Positions 1-5,185 of a stretch of 5,185 bases of DNA are shown piece by piece. Origin of the DNA: Holophagaceae bacterium UBA692 (GTDB lineage Bacteria; Acidobacteriota; Holophagae; Holophagales; Holophagaceae); contig DBMS01000068.1 of assembly GCA_002297665.1 (NCBI GenBank), positions 251 through 5,435 on the forward strand, in the 5' to 3' direction. The position numbers and the translations under genes were made by a program. The notes beneath the pieces were generated by a model, which ran no database searches, had not been told where the DNA came from, and worked only from the letters and a program-made list of their open reading frames with translations. Positions within the stretch are counted from its first letter, which is position 1; every line of letters begins with the position of its first letter.

Positions 1-798
1 CAGCTTGAGGTTCTCGCGCAGGTACAGGGACTGGTCCGGGGCGAGCAGGGCCGGTTCGGGGCGATCGAAGCGCTGGATGCGCACCAGGCCCTTCACCTCG
101 TTCCAGATGTCGCTGCCGAGGCGGGCGAGCAGACCCGGCTCCTCGGCGCCCGCCTTGGCGTCCCTGCCCGGGGCGGTCTTGCTCGGCTCGTCGTTGCGCG
201 GCCGGGTTTCGAAGGCGAGGGGCAGGTTGTCCACCGCCGCCACGGCGTTCTCCAGGCGCAGGCTCATGCCCGGCACATCGGCGTAGGGCAGGGACTTGAG
301 CTTGTCCAGATCCCGGGCGATGGCCTTGCGCAGGGGCACCAGGCGCGGCTGCTCGGCCCGGGCCAGGCGCGCCTCGGCGGCCTGCAGGGCGGTGATGGCG
401 GCCTGAATATTGCCGGCCAGCTGCAGCTGCTGGCTGGCGGCGCTCAGGTTCTGGTCGATCTCGGCGAGGAACTGTTCGTCCCGGTTGCGCGCCAGTTCCT
501 GGTAGAGGTTCTCCAGGGCGGCCTGCTGGCTCTGGGATTCGGCGAGCTTGGCTTCGAGGGCGCCGACCTTGGCGGTCAACTGGGCGGTGGCGTCCTGGGA
601 TTGCCGGGCCAGGGTGCGCGCCTCGCGCACCAGGGTGTCGCTATCGGCCAGGCGCTTGGCCACTTCCTGTTGGGTGCCGGTGAGCTTGCCCCGGGTTTCC
701 AGCCACTGCCAGCCGGCCAGGCCGACGGCAGCCAGGGCCACCAGCAGCCAGGCATTGGCCCACACGCCCGGATGGGACTTGGCCTTGGGCGGCAGCGG
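1..798 (-). other. hemX: Segment: HemX-like protein, partial (N-terminal membrane anchor and part of core)
   Basis: Residues about 205-470 of the hybrid ORF. HemX is an inner-membrane protein encoded with hemC/hemD in tetrapyrrole biosynthesis operons of Proteobacteria. It is often annotated 'uroporphyrinogen-III C-methyltransferase', although this family lacks the SAM-methyltransferase domain and its exact role is unclear. Visible here are a positively charged pre-membrane stretch (PKAKSHPG), one transmembrane helix at about 216-237 (bases 700-765), and a coiled coil at about 240-310. Then come an Ala-rich helical domain (AITALQAAEARLARAEQPRL, 338-357) with the following VPLRKAIARDLDKLKSLP (358-375), a charged loop (402-425), and the conserved DIWNEVKGLVRIQRFD (434-449) plus LLAPDQSLYLREN (455-467). 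The last motif matches E. coli HemX (LLAPNQDIYLREN) from memory. The style looks betaproteobacterial. About 100 or more C-terminal residues should lie beyond base 1. No start codon with a ribosome site is seen before this segment. Confidence 0.85.
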
Positions 799-1410
799 GG
801 ACGCCGCAGGTGCGGCCGGGGCCGGGGCGGCGGCGGTCTCGCCGATGCCCAGCTTGCGCTTGAGCTGCTGGATGAGCAGGTCGGGGATGAGCAGGTGGAT
901 GACCGTGCCCAGGCTCTCCTGGCTCGTCTCCAGGGGCAGGTCGTAGAAGGGGCCCGGGCCCATGATCTCCTCCAGGCCGCTGGATTCGCCGCCCTCGGCG
1001 GAGAAGATCTCGACGTTGGAGATGGAGAGGGTCTCCCCGGCCAGGTCGGAAAGGGCCTGGTTGGCCGAGCCCATGATCTGGTTGAAGGTCTCGGCCAGGG
1101 CGTCGCGGCTGTCGCCGGCGAGCTCGGTGGAGGGCGTGCCGTCCCCGCCCAGCATGAGGTCCACCAGCATGGTGCCCTCCTTGAGGGGCAGGGCGAAGAG
1201 GAGCTGGCCGGTCATGCCCTTGGTGTAGTGGGCCTTCACGTAGACCACCGTGGCCTGGTGGAGCACCGAGACGCCCACGTGGTCCAGGGTGTTGCCGTCC
1301 TGGGGCTTGATGGCGAATTCCCGGCCGGTGAGCATGGAGAACACGCTCGACATGCTCTCTGCGAAGCATCCGCCGATCTTCTGGTCGAGGTCGGACATCA
1401 CGGGATCCAT
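1..1410 (-). CDS. Hybrid ORF: FliY/FliN CheC-like N-terminal half joined in frame to HemX, 3' end beyond the window
   Basis: From the ATG at 1410 one frame stays open for 470 codons and leaves the window at base 1 with no stop. The start is firm: AAGGAGGGA lies 4 nt before it (6 nt counted from the AGGAGG core). Residues 1 to about 191 resemble the CheC-like domain of FliY/FliN switch proteins, fitting the position after fliM. Residues 192 to about 209 are Ala/Pro-rich. From about 210 the protein matches HemX, with a transmembrane helix at about 216-237, a coiled coil, and the HemX core ending in LLAPDQSLYLRENLKL (455-470). I know of no family that joins these parts, and the FliN SpoA domain expected after the linker is missing. 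Codon preferences differ between the halves. Most likely two unrelated genes were joined by misassembly at a shared Ala/Pro-coding repeat. A real fusion is possible. The two segments are described separately. Confidence 0.8.
   Translation of the reverse strand, partial: MDPVMSDLDQKIGGCFAESMSSVFSMLTGREFAIKPQDGNTLDHVGVSVLHQATVVYVKAHYTKGMTGQLLFALPLKEGTMLVDLMLGGDGTPSTELAGDSRDALAETFNQIMGSANQALSDLAGETLSISNVEIFSAEGGESSGLEEIMGPGPFYDLPLETSQESLGTVIHLLIPDLLIQQLKRKLGIGETAAAPAPAAPAASPLPPKAKSHPGVWANAWLLVALAAVGLAGWQWLETRGKLTGTQQEVAKRLADSDTLVREARTLARQSQDATAQLTAKVGALEAKLAESQSQQAALENLYQELARNRDEQFLAEIDQNLSAASQQLQLAGNIQAAITALQAAEARLARAEQPRLVPLRKAIARDLDKLKSLPYADVPGMSLRLENAVAAVDNLPLAFETRPRNDEPSKTAPGRDAKAGAEEPGLLARLGSDIWNEVKGLVRIQRFDRPEPALLAPDQSLYLRENLKL
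783..837 (-). other. Ala/Pro-coding low-complexity linker at the FliY-HemX junction
   Basis: This stretch encodes residues 192-209 of the hybrid ORF (TAAAPAPAAPAASPLPPK). The codons are mostly GCC and CCG, giving a nearly pure G/C, self-similar tract. Codon style seems to change inside it: GCC/CCG first, then GCA CCT GCG GCG near bases 802-813. Such linkers occur both before the SpoA domain in FliN/FliY proteins and before the membrane helix in HemX proteins, so this is where two unrelated genes could be joined while keeping frame. The exact breakpoint cannot be placed to the base from sequence alone. Confidence 0.7.
838..1410 (-). other. fliY: Segment: FliY/FliN-type switch protein, N-terminal CheC-like domain
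   Basis: Residues 1 to about 191 of the hybrid ORF. The fold-level signature is CheC/FliM-middle-like: an amphipathic helix (IGGCFAESMSSVFSMLTGRE, 12-31), strands around VVYVKAHYTKGMTGQLLFALP (55-75), a helix with LMLGGDG (85-91), then a second helical repeat DALAETFNQIMGSANQAL (103-120) and NVEIFSAE. The D-x3-E-x2-N part of the CheC/CheX/FliY phosphatase motif is present (Asp103, Glu107, Asn110), but the proline expected about 22-23 residues later is not, and the first repeat lacks an E-x2-N site. CheY-P phosphatase activity is therefore uncertain. In intact FliY/FliN proteins a linker leads to a C-terminal SpoA domain that builds the C-ring, and here that part is not seen. Adjacency to fliM strongly supports a motor switch role. 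It could instead be called FliN or a CheC-like protein. Confidence 0.78.
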
Positions 1411-1411
1411 G

Positions 1412-2437
1412 TCATCCCTCCTTGCTGGCGGTCACTTGGAAGACCCGCTTCTGGTTTGAGTTCAGTGCCACGTAGCCGTGGAAGCGGGGGATGCCGTCCA
1501 CGGTGAGGTCGAGCATGGCGTCGAAGCGCTTGGTCAGCGGGATCAGGTCGCCCTCCTGCAGGGCGAGGATCTCCGAGAGCCGGAGGTTGGTGCCCCGGAT
1601 CTCGGCGGCCACGGCCATGTCGCACTTCTTCATGCTCTCCATGAGGAGGCGGGCCTCCTCGAAGGTGCCGGACTTCTTGTAGCCCGTGTACATCTCCTGG
1701 TCGAACTTGTTGGCCACGGGTTCCAGGATGATGGAGGGGATGGCCAGGTTGATCATGCCCACCACCGTGCCCATCTTCACCTCGAAGACCACCAGGAGGA
1801 CCACCTCGTTGGGGGCCACGATCTGGATGAGCTGGGGGCTGGTCTCCCGGGCCTGGATCTTGAAGTCCAGGTCGATGATGCCCCGCCAGGCCTCGCGCAG
1901 GTCGTCCAGGGCCAGCTTGAGCACGCCGTCGAAGATGGACTGCTCGATGTCGGTCATGGTGCGCAGGTTCTTCAGGGGGTCGCCGGGGCCGCCCAGCATC
2001 TTGTCGATGATGGGGAACACCAGCTGGGGGTTCACCTCCAGGGCGAAGGCGCCCTCCAGGGGGCGGATGGAGATGGCGTTGAAGCAGGTGGGGTCGGGCA
2101 CCGACAGGAGGAACTCCTGGTAGCTGAGCTGCTCCACGGAGACCAGGTTCACCTCGGTGATGGTGCGCAGGTAGGCGGAAAGGGAGCTGGAGAAGTTCCT
2201 TGCGAACCGGTCGTGCATGAAGTGCAGGCTGCGCATCTGCTCCCGGCTCACCCGGTCGGGGCGGCGGAAGTTGTAGAGGCTGACCTTCTTCTGGGACTGG
2301 GCCTTTTTTGCCTTCTGGGGGGCGGGGCCGGCGGCGGGACGGTCCGCGGACGCGGCAGCGGGTGCAGGCGCCTTGGCCCCCTTGGCGTGGGACTTCAGGA
2401 GGGCATCTACCTCTTCCTGGCTTAGAATCTTGGCCAT
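1412..2437 (-). CDS. fliM: Flagellar motor switch protein FliM
   Basis: FliM is the C-ring protein that binds phosphorylated CheY and, with FliG and FliN/FliY, switches rotation direction. The 341-residue length is normal. The N-terminal CheY-P-binding peptide LSQEEVDALL is at residues 5-14, followed by an Ala/Pro/Lys linker at about 18-52. The CheC-like middle domain runs from about 55 to 255 and includes the FliG-contacting GGPG loop (149-152) and the MTDIEQSIFDGVL helix (161-173). The C-terminal SpoA/FliN-like domain covers about 265-336 (LRLSEILALQEGDLIPL through HGYVALNSNQKRVFQV). The ATG at 2437 gives exactly the conserved N-terminal peptide, although the Shine-Dalgarno is weak; it starts 12 nt after the fliA stop, so coupling is plausible. 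Its last codons (Lys-Glu-Gly, AAGGAGGGA) double as the ribosome site of the next ORF, whose ATG is 1 nt beyond the fliM TGA. No anomaly seen. Confidence 0.97.
   Translation of the reverse strand: MAKILSQEEVDALLKSHAKGAKAPAPAAASADRPAAGPAPQKAKKAQSQKKVSLYNFRRPDRVSREQMRSLHFMHDRFARNFSSSLSAYLRTITEVNLVSVEQLSYQEFLLSVPDPTCFNAISIRPLEGAFALEVNPQLVFPIIDKMLGGPGDPLKNLRTMTDIEQSIFDGVLKLALDDLREAWRGIIDLDFKIQARETSPQLIQIVAPNEVVLLVVFEVKMGTVVGMINLAIPSIILEPVANKFDQEMYTGYKKSGTFEEARLLMESMKKCDMAVAAEIRGTNLRLSEILALQEGDLIPLTKRFDAMLDLTVDGIPRFHGYVALNSNQKRVFQVTASKEG
1415..1423 (-). promoter_or_regulatory. Strong ribosome binding site of the ORF after fliM
   Basis: On the minus strand the sequence reads AAGGAGGGA, then TGAC, then ATG at 1410. 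This is a near-perfect Shine-Dalgarno with the AGGAGG core about 6 nt from the start, and it settles the start at 1410 rather than the in-frame Met codon at 1398. It lies inside the last codons of fliM (Lys-Glu-Gly-stop), so ribosomes ending fliM finish on the site that starts the next gene. Confidence 0.85.
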
Positions 2438-2449
2438 TTGTCAGTCCGT

Positions 2450-3295
2450 TCAACCATCGATGCGCCGCTCTTTCAGCTTGCCCCGGAGCCGGAGCATGGA
2501 CTTGGTATGCAATTGCGATACCCGACTTTCGGTGATGTTGAGGAGGGTGCCGATCTCCTTCATGGTCAGCTCCTCGAAGTAGTACAGCTGCACCACGAAC
2601 CGCTCCTTGGTGGGCAGGCGCTCCACGGCGGACTTGAGAAGCAGTCGCACCTCCCGGGCCTGCAGCAGGATGTGGGGGTTCTCGCCGTCCGGGTCGGGCA
2701 CGAAGCTGATGAGGTTCTCGCCTTCCCCGTTCTCGCCCGCGTCCACGAAAGCGCCCAGGGTCACGCCCTTGAGCTCGTCCAGGCTGTGGTGGAGGTCCTC
2801 CAGGGCCAGGCCCAGGTGGGCGGCCACCTCCTCGTCGGTGGCGGCCCTGCCGTGCTGCTGCTCCAGGAGGTGGTAGGCGGCCTCGATGTCCTTCTTCTTG
2901 CGGCGCAGGCTGCGGGGGACCCAGTCCAGGTCGCGCAGGCCGTCCAGGATGGCCCCGCGGATGCGCTGCTCGGCGTAGGTCTTGAACTTGACGTTGCGGT
3001 CGGGCTCGAACTTGCGCACGGCGTCCATGAGCCCGAGGATGCCCGAGTGGATGAGGTCGTCCATCTCCACGTGGGAGGGCAGGCGGCTGGAGATGCGGTG
3101 GGCCACGAACTTCACCAGGGGCAGGCACTCGGTGATGAGATACTCGCGATCCTGGACGTCCGGCTCGGCCTCGGGGGCCTCGGGCTGGGGCGGCGGCGGG
3201 GTGTTGCGGCCATAGGCGCTCATGGCCGCCCGGGCTGCGGGCGTCGGGGGCTTCCTGGCCGTTGGGCCGTTTCCTCCCTGGCTTCCCTCCGTCAT
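2450..3295 (-). CDS. fliA: RNA polymerase sigma-28 factor FliA
   Basis: FliA directs RNA polymerase to late flagellar, motor and chemotaxis promoters and is normally held by anti-sigma FlgM until the hook is complete. The 281-residue product shows sigma region 2 at about 50-130 (DDLIHSGILGLMDAV, then KFKTYAEQRIRGAILDGLRD, then DWVPRSLRRK). Region 3 lies at about 136-185, with a typical DEEVAAHLG segment. Region 4 lies at about 220-275, with the helix-turn-helix LTMKEIGTLLNITESRVSQL at 243-262. It is longer than the usual roughly 240 residues because of a Pro/Ala/Gly-rich leader of about 45 residues with no recognisable domain. The ATG at 3295 overlaps the flhG stop and has AGAGGAG just upstream. 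The in-frame Met25 (3223) has no clear ribosome site but would give a more typical length. The gene stops 12 nt before fliM. Confidence 0.96.
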   Translation of the reverse strand: MTEGSQGGNGPTARKPPTPAARAAMSAYGRNTPPPPQPEAPEAEPDVQDREYLITECLPLVKFVAHRISSRLPSHVEMDDLIHSGILGLMDAVRKFEPDRNVKFKTYAEQRIRGAILDGLRDLDWVPRSLRRKKKDIEAAYHLLEQQHGRAATDEEVAAHLGLALEDLHHSLDELKGVTLGAFVDAGENGEGENLISFVPDPDGENPHILLQAREVRLLLKSAVERLPTKERFVVQLYYFEELTMKEIGTLLNITESRVSQLHTKSMLRLRGKLKERRIDG

Positions 3296-3304
3296 GGCTC
3301 CTCT
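3292..3304 (-). promoter_or_regulatory. flhG-fliA start/stop overlap (ATGA) with adjacent Shine-Dalgarno
   Basis: The fliA ATG (3295-3293) and the flhG TGA (3294-3292) overlap as ATGA, a classic translational-coupling arrangement. AGAGGAG at 3304-3298 is a fair Shine-Dalgarno but sits only 2 nt from the ATG, closer than ideal. FliA translation probably depends on ribosomes finishing flhG, which is inference. Confidence 0.75.
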
Positions 3305-4155
3305 GCGCTAAGGCCTTTCCAGAATGCAGCAAATCCCTCTTTTTGTAAGGGGATCTTCTGTTGCAACTGCTGTGCCGCGCCGAGGAAGGCCTGGGAGGAG
3401 GGGGACTGGGGGTAGAGGTCGGCCACGCAACGCTGCTGGCGCACGGCCTGGAGCATGAACGGGTCGGTGGGCACCATGCCCAGCACCTGCAGGTCCCGGC
3501 TCAGGAACCGCCGGGTGGCGGCCTGGAGCTGGTCGACCGTTTCCTCGGCCTCCTCGGGGTTCTGGGCGTTGTTCACCAGGAGCCACAGGGGCTTGTGGGG
3601 GTCCCGCAGGTGGACGGTCTTCACCATGGCGTAGGCGTCCACCAGGGCGGTGGGTTCGGGGGTGGTCACCAGGAGCACCTCCTGGGCGGCCATGAGGAGC
3701 TTGATCACGGAATCATGGATGCCGGCGGCGGTGTCGATGAGCAGCCAGTCGATGCCCTGGGACACCCGCTGGAGGCCCTGGACCAGCCGCAGCTCCGCCG
3801 CCGCGTCCAGGCGGGTCAGCTCTTGGATGCCGCTGGAGGCGGGGATGATGCGGATGCCGAAGGGGCCGTCCAGGAGGATCTCCTCCAGGAGCTTCTCGCC
3901 GCGGAGCACGTGCTCGAGGGTCCATTGGGGGCTGAGCCCCAGGAGGATGTCCAGGTTGGCCAGGCCGAAGTCGGCGTCCAGCACCACCACCCGCTGGCCC
4001 ATCTGGGCCAGGGACATGGCGAGGCCGGCGACGACGTTGGTCTTGCCCACGCCGCCCTTGCCGGAGGCGATGGCCATCACCCGGGAACCGAAGAGGGTGC
4101 TCGGGGCGGGCTGGTTCCGGGAGAGGGCGCGCAGTCGATTGGCTTGATCGTTCAT
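3292..4155 (-). CDS. flhG: FlhG (FleN/YlxH), MinD-like ATPase controlling flagellar number
   Basis: FlhG is a MinD/ParA-family ATPase that limits flagellar number, stimulates FlhF GTPase activity and, in Bacillus/Geobacillus systems, contacts C-ring proteins FliM/FliY. The 287-residue length is normal. The N-terminus MNDQANRLR carries the DQAxxLR motif known as the FlhF-activating segment. The deviant Walker A motif is KGGVGKT (33-39), followed by LDADFGLANLDILLG (59-73) and the Walker B/switch II motif DTAAG (141-145). The C-terminal tail around GFAAFWKGL (274-282) could be the short amphipathic membrane-targeting helix of this family, which is inference. The ATG start is supported by the conserved N-terminal motif; the Shine-Dalgarno before it is weak. 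The TGA stop overlaps the fliA start as ATGA, implying translational coupling. It lies between flhF and fliA, a common order in polar-flagellated bacteria. Confidence 0.97.
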   Translation of the reverse strand: MNDQANRLRALSRNQPAPSTLFGSRVMAIASGKGGVGKTNVVAGLAMSLAQMGQRVVVLDADFGLANLDILLGLSPQWTLEHVLRGEKLLEEILLDGPFGIRIIPASSGIQELTRLDAAAELRLVQGLQRVSQGIDWLLIDTAAGIHDSVIKLLMAAQEVLLVTTPEPTALVDAYAMVKTVHLRDPHKPLWLLVNNAQNPEEAEETVDQLQAATRRFLSRDLQVLGMVPTDPFMLQAVRQQRCVADLYPQSPSSQAFLGAAQQLQQKIPLQKEGFAAFWKGLSAEEP

Positions 4156-4180
4156 GGTACCGCCAGGATTTCGAACAGGG

Positions 4181-5185
4181 TTAGCAGGCCGGCTGGGGCA
4201 GGGGGAGGATCAGGTCCGCCAGGCGGCGGCTGGTGGCCATCTCGAGGTCCTGGGGGACCTCCTGGCCCGTGCCCAGGTAGCTCAGGGGGCGCTTGACGCG
4301 CACCAGGGTGCTGAGCAGCGGGCCCAGGGTGCTCGTCTCGTCCAGCTTGGTGAACACCATGCGGGTGGGCTTGAGGGACTCGAAGCGCTGGGCGATGTCG
4401 GCCAGGTCCCGGGGCTTGGTGGTGGCCGAGAGGACCAGGTGCACCTCCACGTCGGGGAGCTCGTCCAGGAAGCGGCGCAGCTGGGCCATCATCTCGCCGT
4501 CCTTGGGGCTGTGGCCGGGGGTGTCGATGAGCACCAGGGTGCGGTCCTGGTAGAAGCGCAGGGCGCTCTTGAGGTCCTCCACCGTCAGCGCCACGTGCAG
4601 CGGCACCTGGAGGATCTCGGCGTACTGGTGGAGCTGGTCGACGGCGGCGATGCGGAAGGTGTCCAGGGTGAGCAGGGCCACCTTCTGCTTGAGCTCGAGC
4701 TTGGCGTAGGCGGCGAGCTTGGCGATGGTGGTGGTCTTGCCCACGCCGGTGGGCCCCACCAGGGCCACCACGCGCGTCTTGCCGGATTCCAGCTGGATGG
4801 GCGGGGCCACGGGGATGAAGTCGGCGATGATCCGCCGCATGAAGATCCGCGCCTTCTCGGGGTCCAGGGGGCTCTCCCCGTCCTGGTCCAGAAGCGTGCG
4901 CTGGGTGTATTCGCAAAGGCGCAGGGCGATGAAGGGATCCACGTCGTTGGCCACCAGGTCGCCGTAGAGCTCCAGGAGCGTCTGGGGCAGCTGCATCTGG
5001 GACTGGGGCATGCCCTGCTTCTGGATGCGGGTGAGCTGGGCCTTCATGAGGTCCAGCTCGCGCAGGATGGAGGCGTTGCGCGTCTCCACCTCCTTGAGGG
5101 CCTCCACGGCGCCCTTGATCTCCAGGAGCTCGCGGCGCAGGGGCTGGAGGTCCACGGGGGGCGCGGGGGGCGGCGCCGGGGCGGG
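4181..5185 (-). CDS. flhF: Flagellar biosynthesis GTPase FlhF, 5' end beyond the window
   Basis: FlhF is an SRP-family (SIMIBI class) GTPase that acts at the cell pole or membrane and sets where the flagellum is built. Numbering from the valine codon at 5155, I see a helical N-terminal (B-type) region at about 1-115. The NG GTPase core follows: P-loop GPTGVGKT at 134-141 (bases 4733-4756), DTFRIAAVDQL at 165-175, G3 motif DTPG at 211-214, G4 motif TKLDE at 269-273, and the usual closing segment with SYLGTGQEVPQDLE at 292-305. The G3 box has Pro where many FlhFs have Ala (DTAG). The frame continues upstream of 5155 as Pro/Ala codons to the window edge, so the GTG at 5155 is not the start. The variable N-terminal domain and true start lie outside. 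It ends in TAA, 25 nt before flhG, with which it works as a pair. Family assignment is very secure. Confidence 0.97.
   Translation of the reverse strand, partial: PAPAPPPAPPVDLQPLRRELLEIKGAVEALKEVETRNASILRELDLMKAQLTRIQKQGMPQSQMQLPQTLLELYGDLVANDVDPFIALRLCEYTQRTLLDQDGESPLDPEKARIFMRRIIADFIPVAPPIQLESGKTRVVALVGPTGVGKTTTIAKLAAYAKLELKQKVALLTLDTFRIAAVDQLHQYAEILQVPLHVALTVEDLKSALRFYQDRTLVLIDTPGHSPKDGEMMAQLRRFLDELPDVEVHLVLSATTKPRDLADIAQRFESLKPTRMVFTKLDETSTLGPLLSTLVRVKRPLSYLGTGQEVPQDLEMATSRRLADLILPLPQPAC
5156..5185 (-). other. Pro/Ala-rich linker of FlhF, 100% G/C, running off the right edge
   Basis: Read in the flhF frame, these 30 bases encode PAPAPPPAPP and contain only G and C. Such a linker commonly separates the poorly conserved N-terminal part of FlhF from its helical B region and GTPase core. 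Its presence shows that the gene continues upstream past the window. Confidence 0.85.

Noticed and set aside
641..1369. A 242-codon minus-strand open frame across the CheC-like/HemX junction
   Set aside because: It is in a different frame from the conserved CheC-like and HemX sequences and has shadow-type composition (Arg, Pro, Gly, His).
1478..2425. Long plus-strand open frame opposite fliM, with similar ones at 601-1506, 2438-3415 and 3361-4296
   Set aside because: These are antisense mirrors of strongly coding minus-strand genes. In high-GC coding DNA the opposite frame rarely meets stops, and the products are Gly/His/Val/Leu-rich with no recognisable domain.
1398..3332. A 644-codon minus-strand open frame spanning fliA and fliM
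   Set aside because: It is an off-frame reading of two well-recognised genes, giving an Arg/Pro/Gly/His-rich product with no family likeness.
3330..3356. Small CCCT/AGGG inverted repeat with a T-run, considered as a terminator
   Set aside because: The stem is only about 4 bp and lies inside the flhG coding sequence before its stop. The local A/T richness is explained by the Lys/Phe codons of the FlhG tail.
5153..5155. GTG as a possible flhF start
   Set aside because: The frame continues upstream as a Pro/Ala linker to the window edge, and FlhF is known to have more N-terminal sequence. It is an internal valine.
1..5185. Search for CRISPR repeats, tRNA or rRNA genes, insertion-sequence ends and phage genes
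   Set aside because: None seen. The window is almost entirely accounted for by five minus-strand ORFs with very short gaps.

Overview
The window is a densely coded, high-GC piece of bacterial DNA. Every gene reads on the minus strand, so gene order below runs from the right edge to the left. Four genes are firmly identified flagellar genes: flhF (5' end cut off by the right edge), flhG, fliA and fliM. Gaps are very short (25 nt, a 4-nt ATGA overlap, 12 nt, then 1 nt to the next ORF), so they look like one co-transcribed, partly translationally coupled unit. I see no promoter, terminator, RNA gene, CRISPR array or insertion sequence, and there is no non-coding stretch longer than about 25 nt.

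The genes belong together functionally. FlhF (SRP-type GTPase) and FlhG (MinD-type ATPase) set the place and number of flagella. FliA (sigma-28) transcribes late flagellar and chemotaxis genes. FliM is the C-ring switch protein that receives CheY-P. The next ORF begins as a FliY/FliN-type switch protein with an N-terminal CheC-like domain, which is the expected partner of FliM. This set fits a high-GC, flagellated bacterium, for example a Desulfobacterota/'Deltaproteobacteria' or Acidobacteriota lineage. That taxonomic suggestion is inference from protein style only.

The striking point is the left end. The ORF starting at 1410 stays open in one frame to base 1, but it changes identity midway. 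Residues 1 to about 191 are the CheC-like FliY/FliN N-terminal half. Residues 192 to about 209 are an Ala/Pro linker. From about residue 210 the protein is HemX: a transmembrane helix, a coiled coil and the conserved HemX core, in a style resembling Betaproteobacteria. Codon choice also shifts, with more GAA, CAA and GAT. The FliN (SpoA) domain expected after the linker is absent. The simplest reading is a chimeric join, probably an assembly or binning artefact at a shared GC-rich Ala/Pro repeat between two genomes. A genuine gene fusion is possible but less likely.
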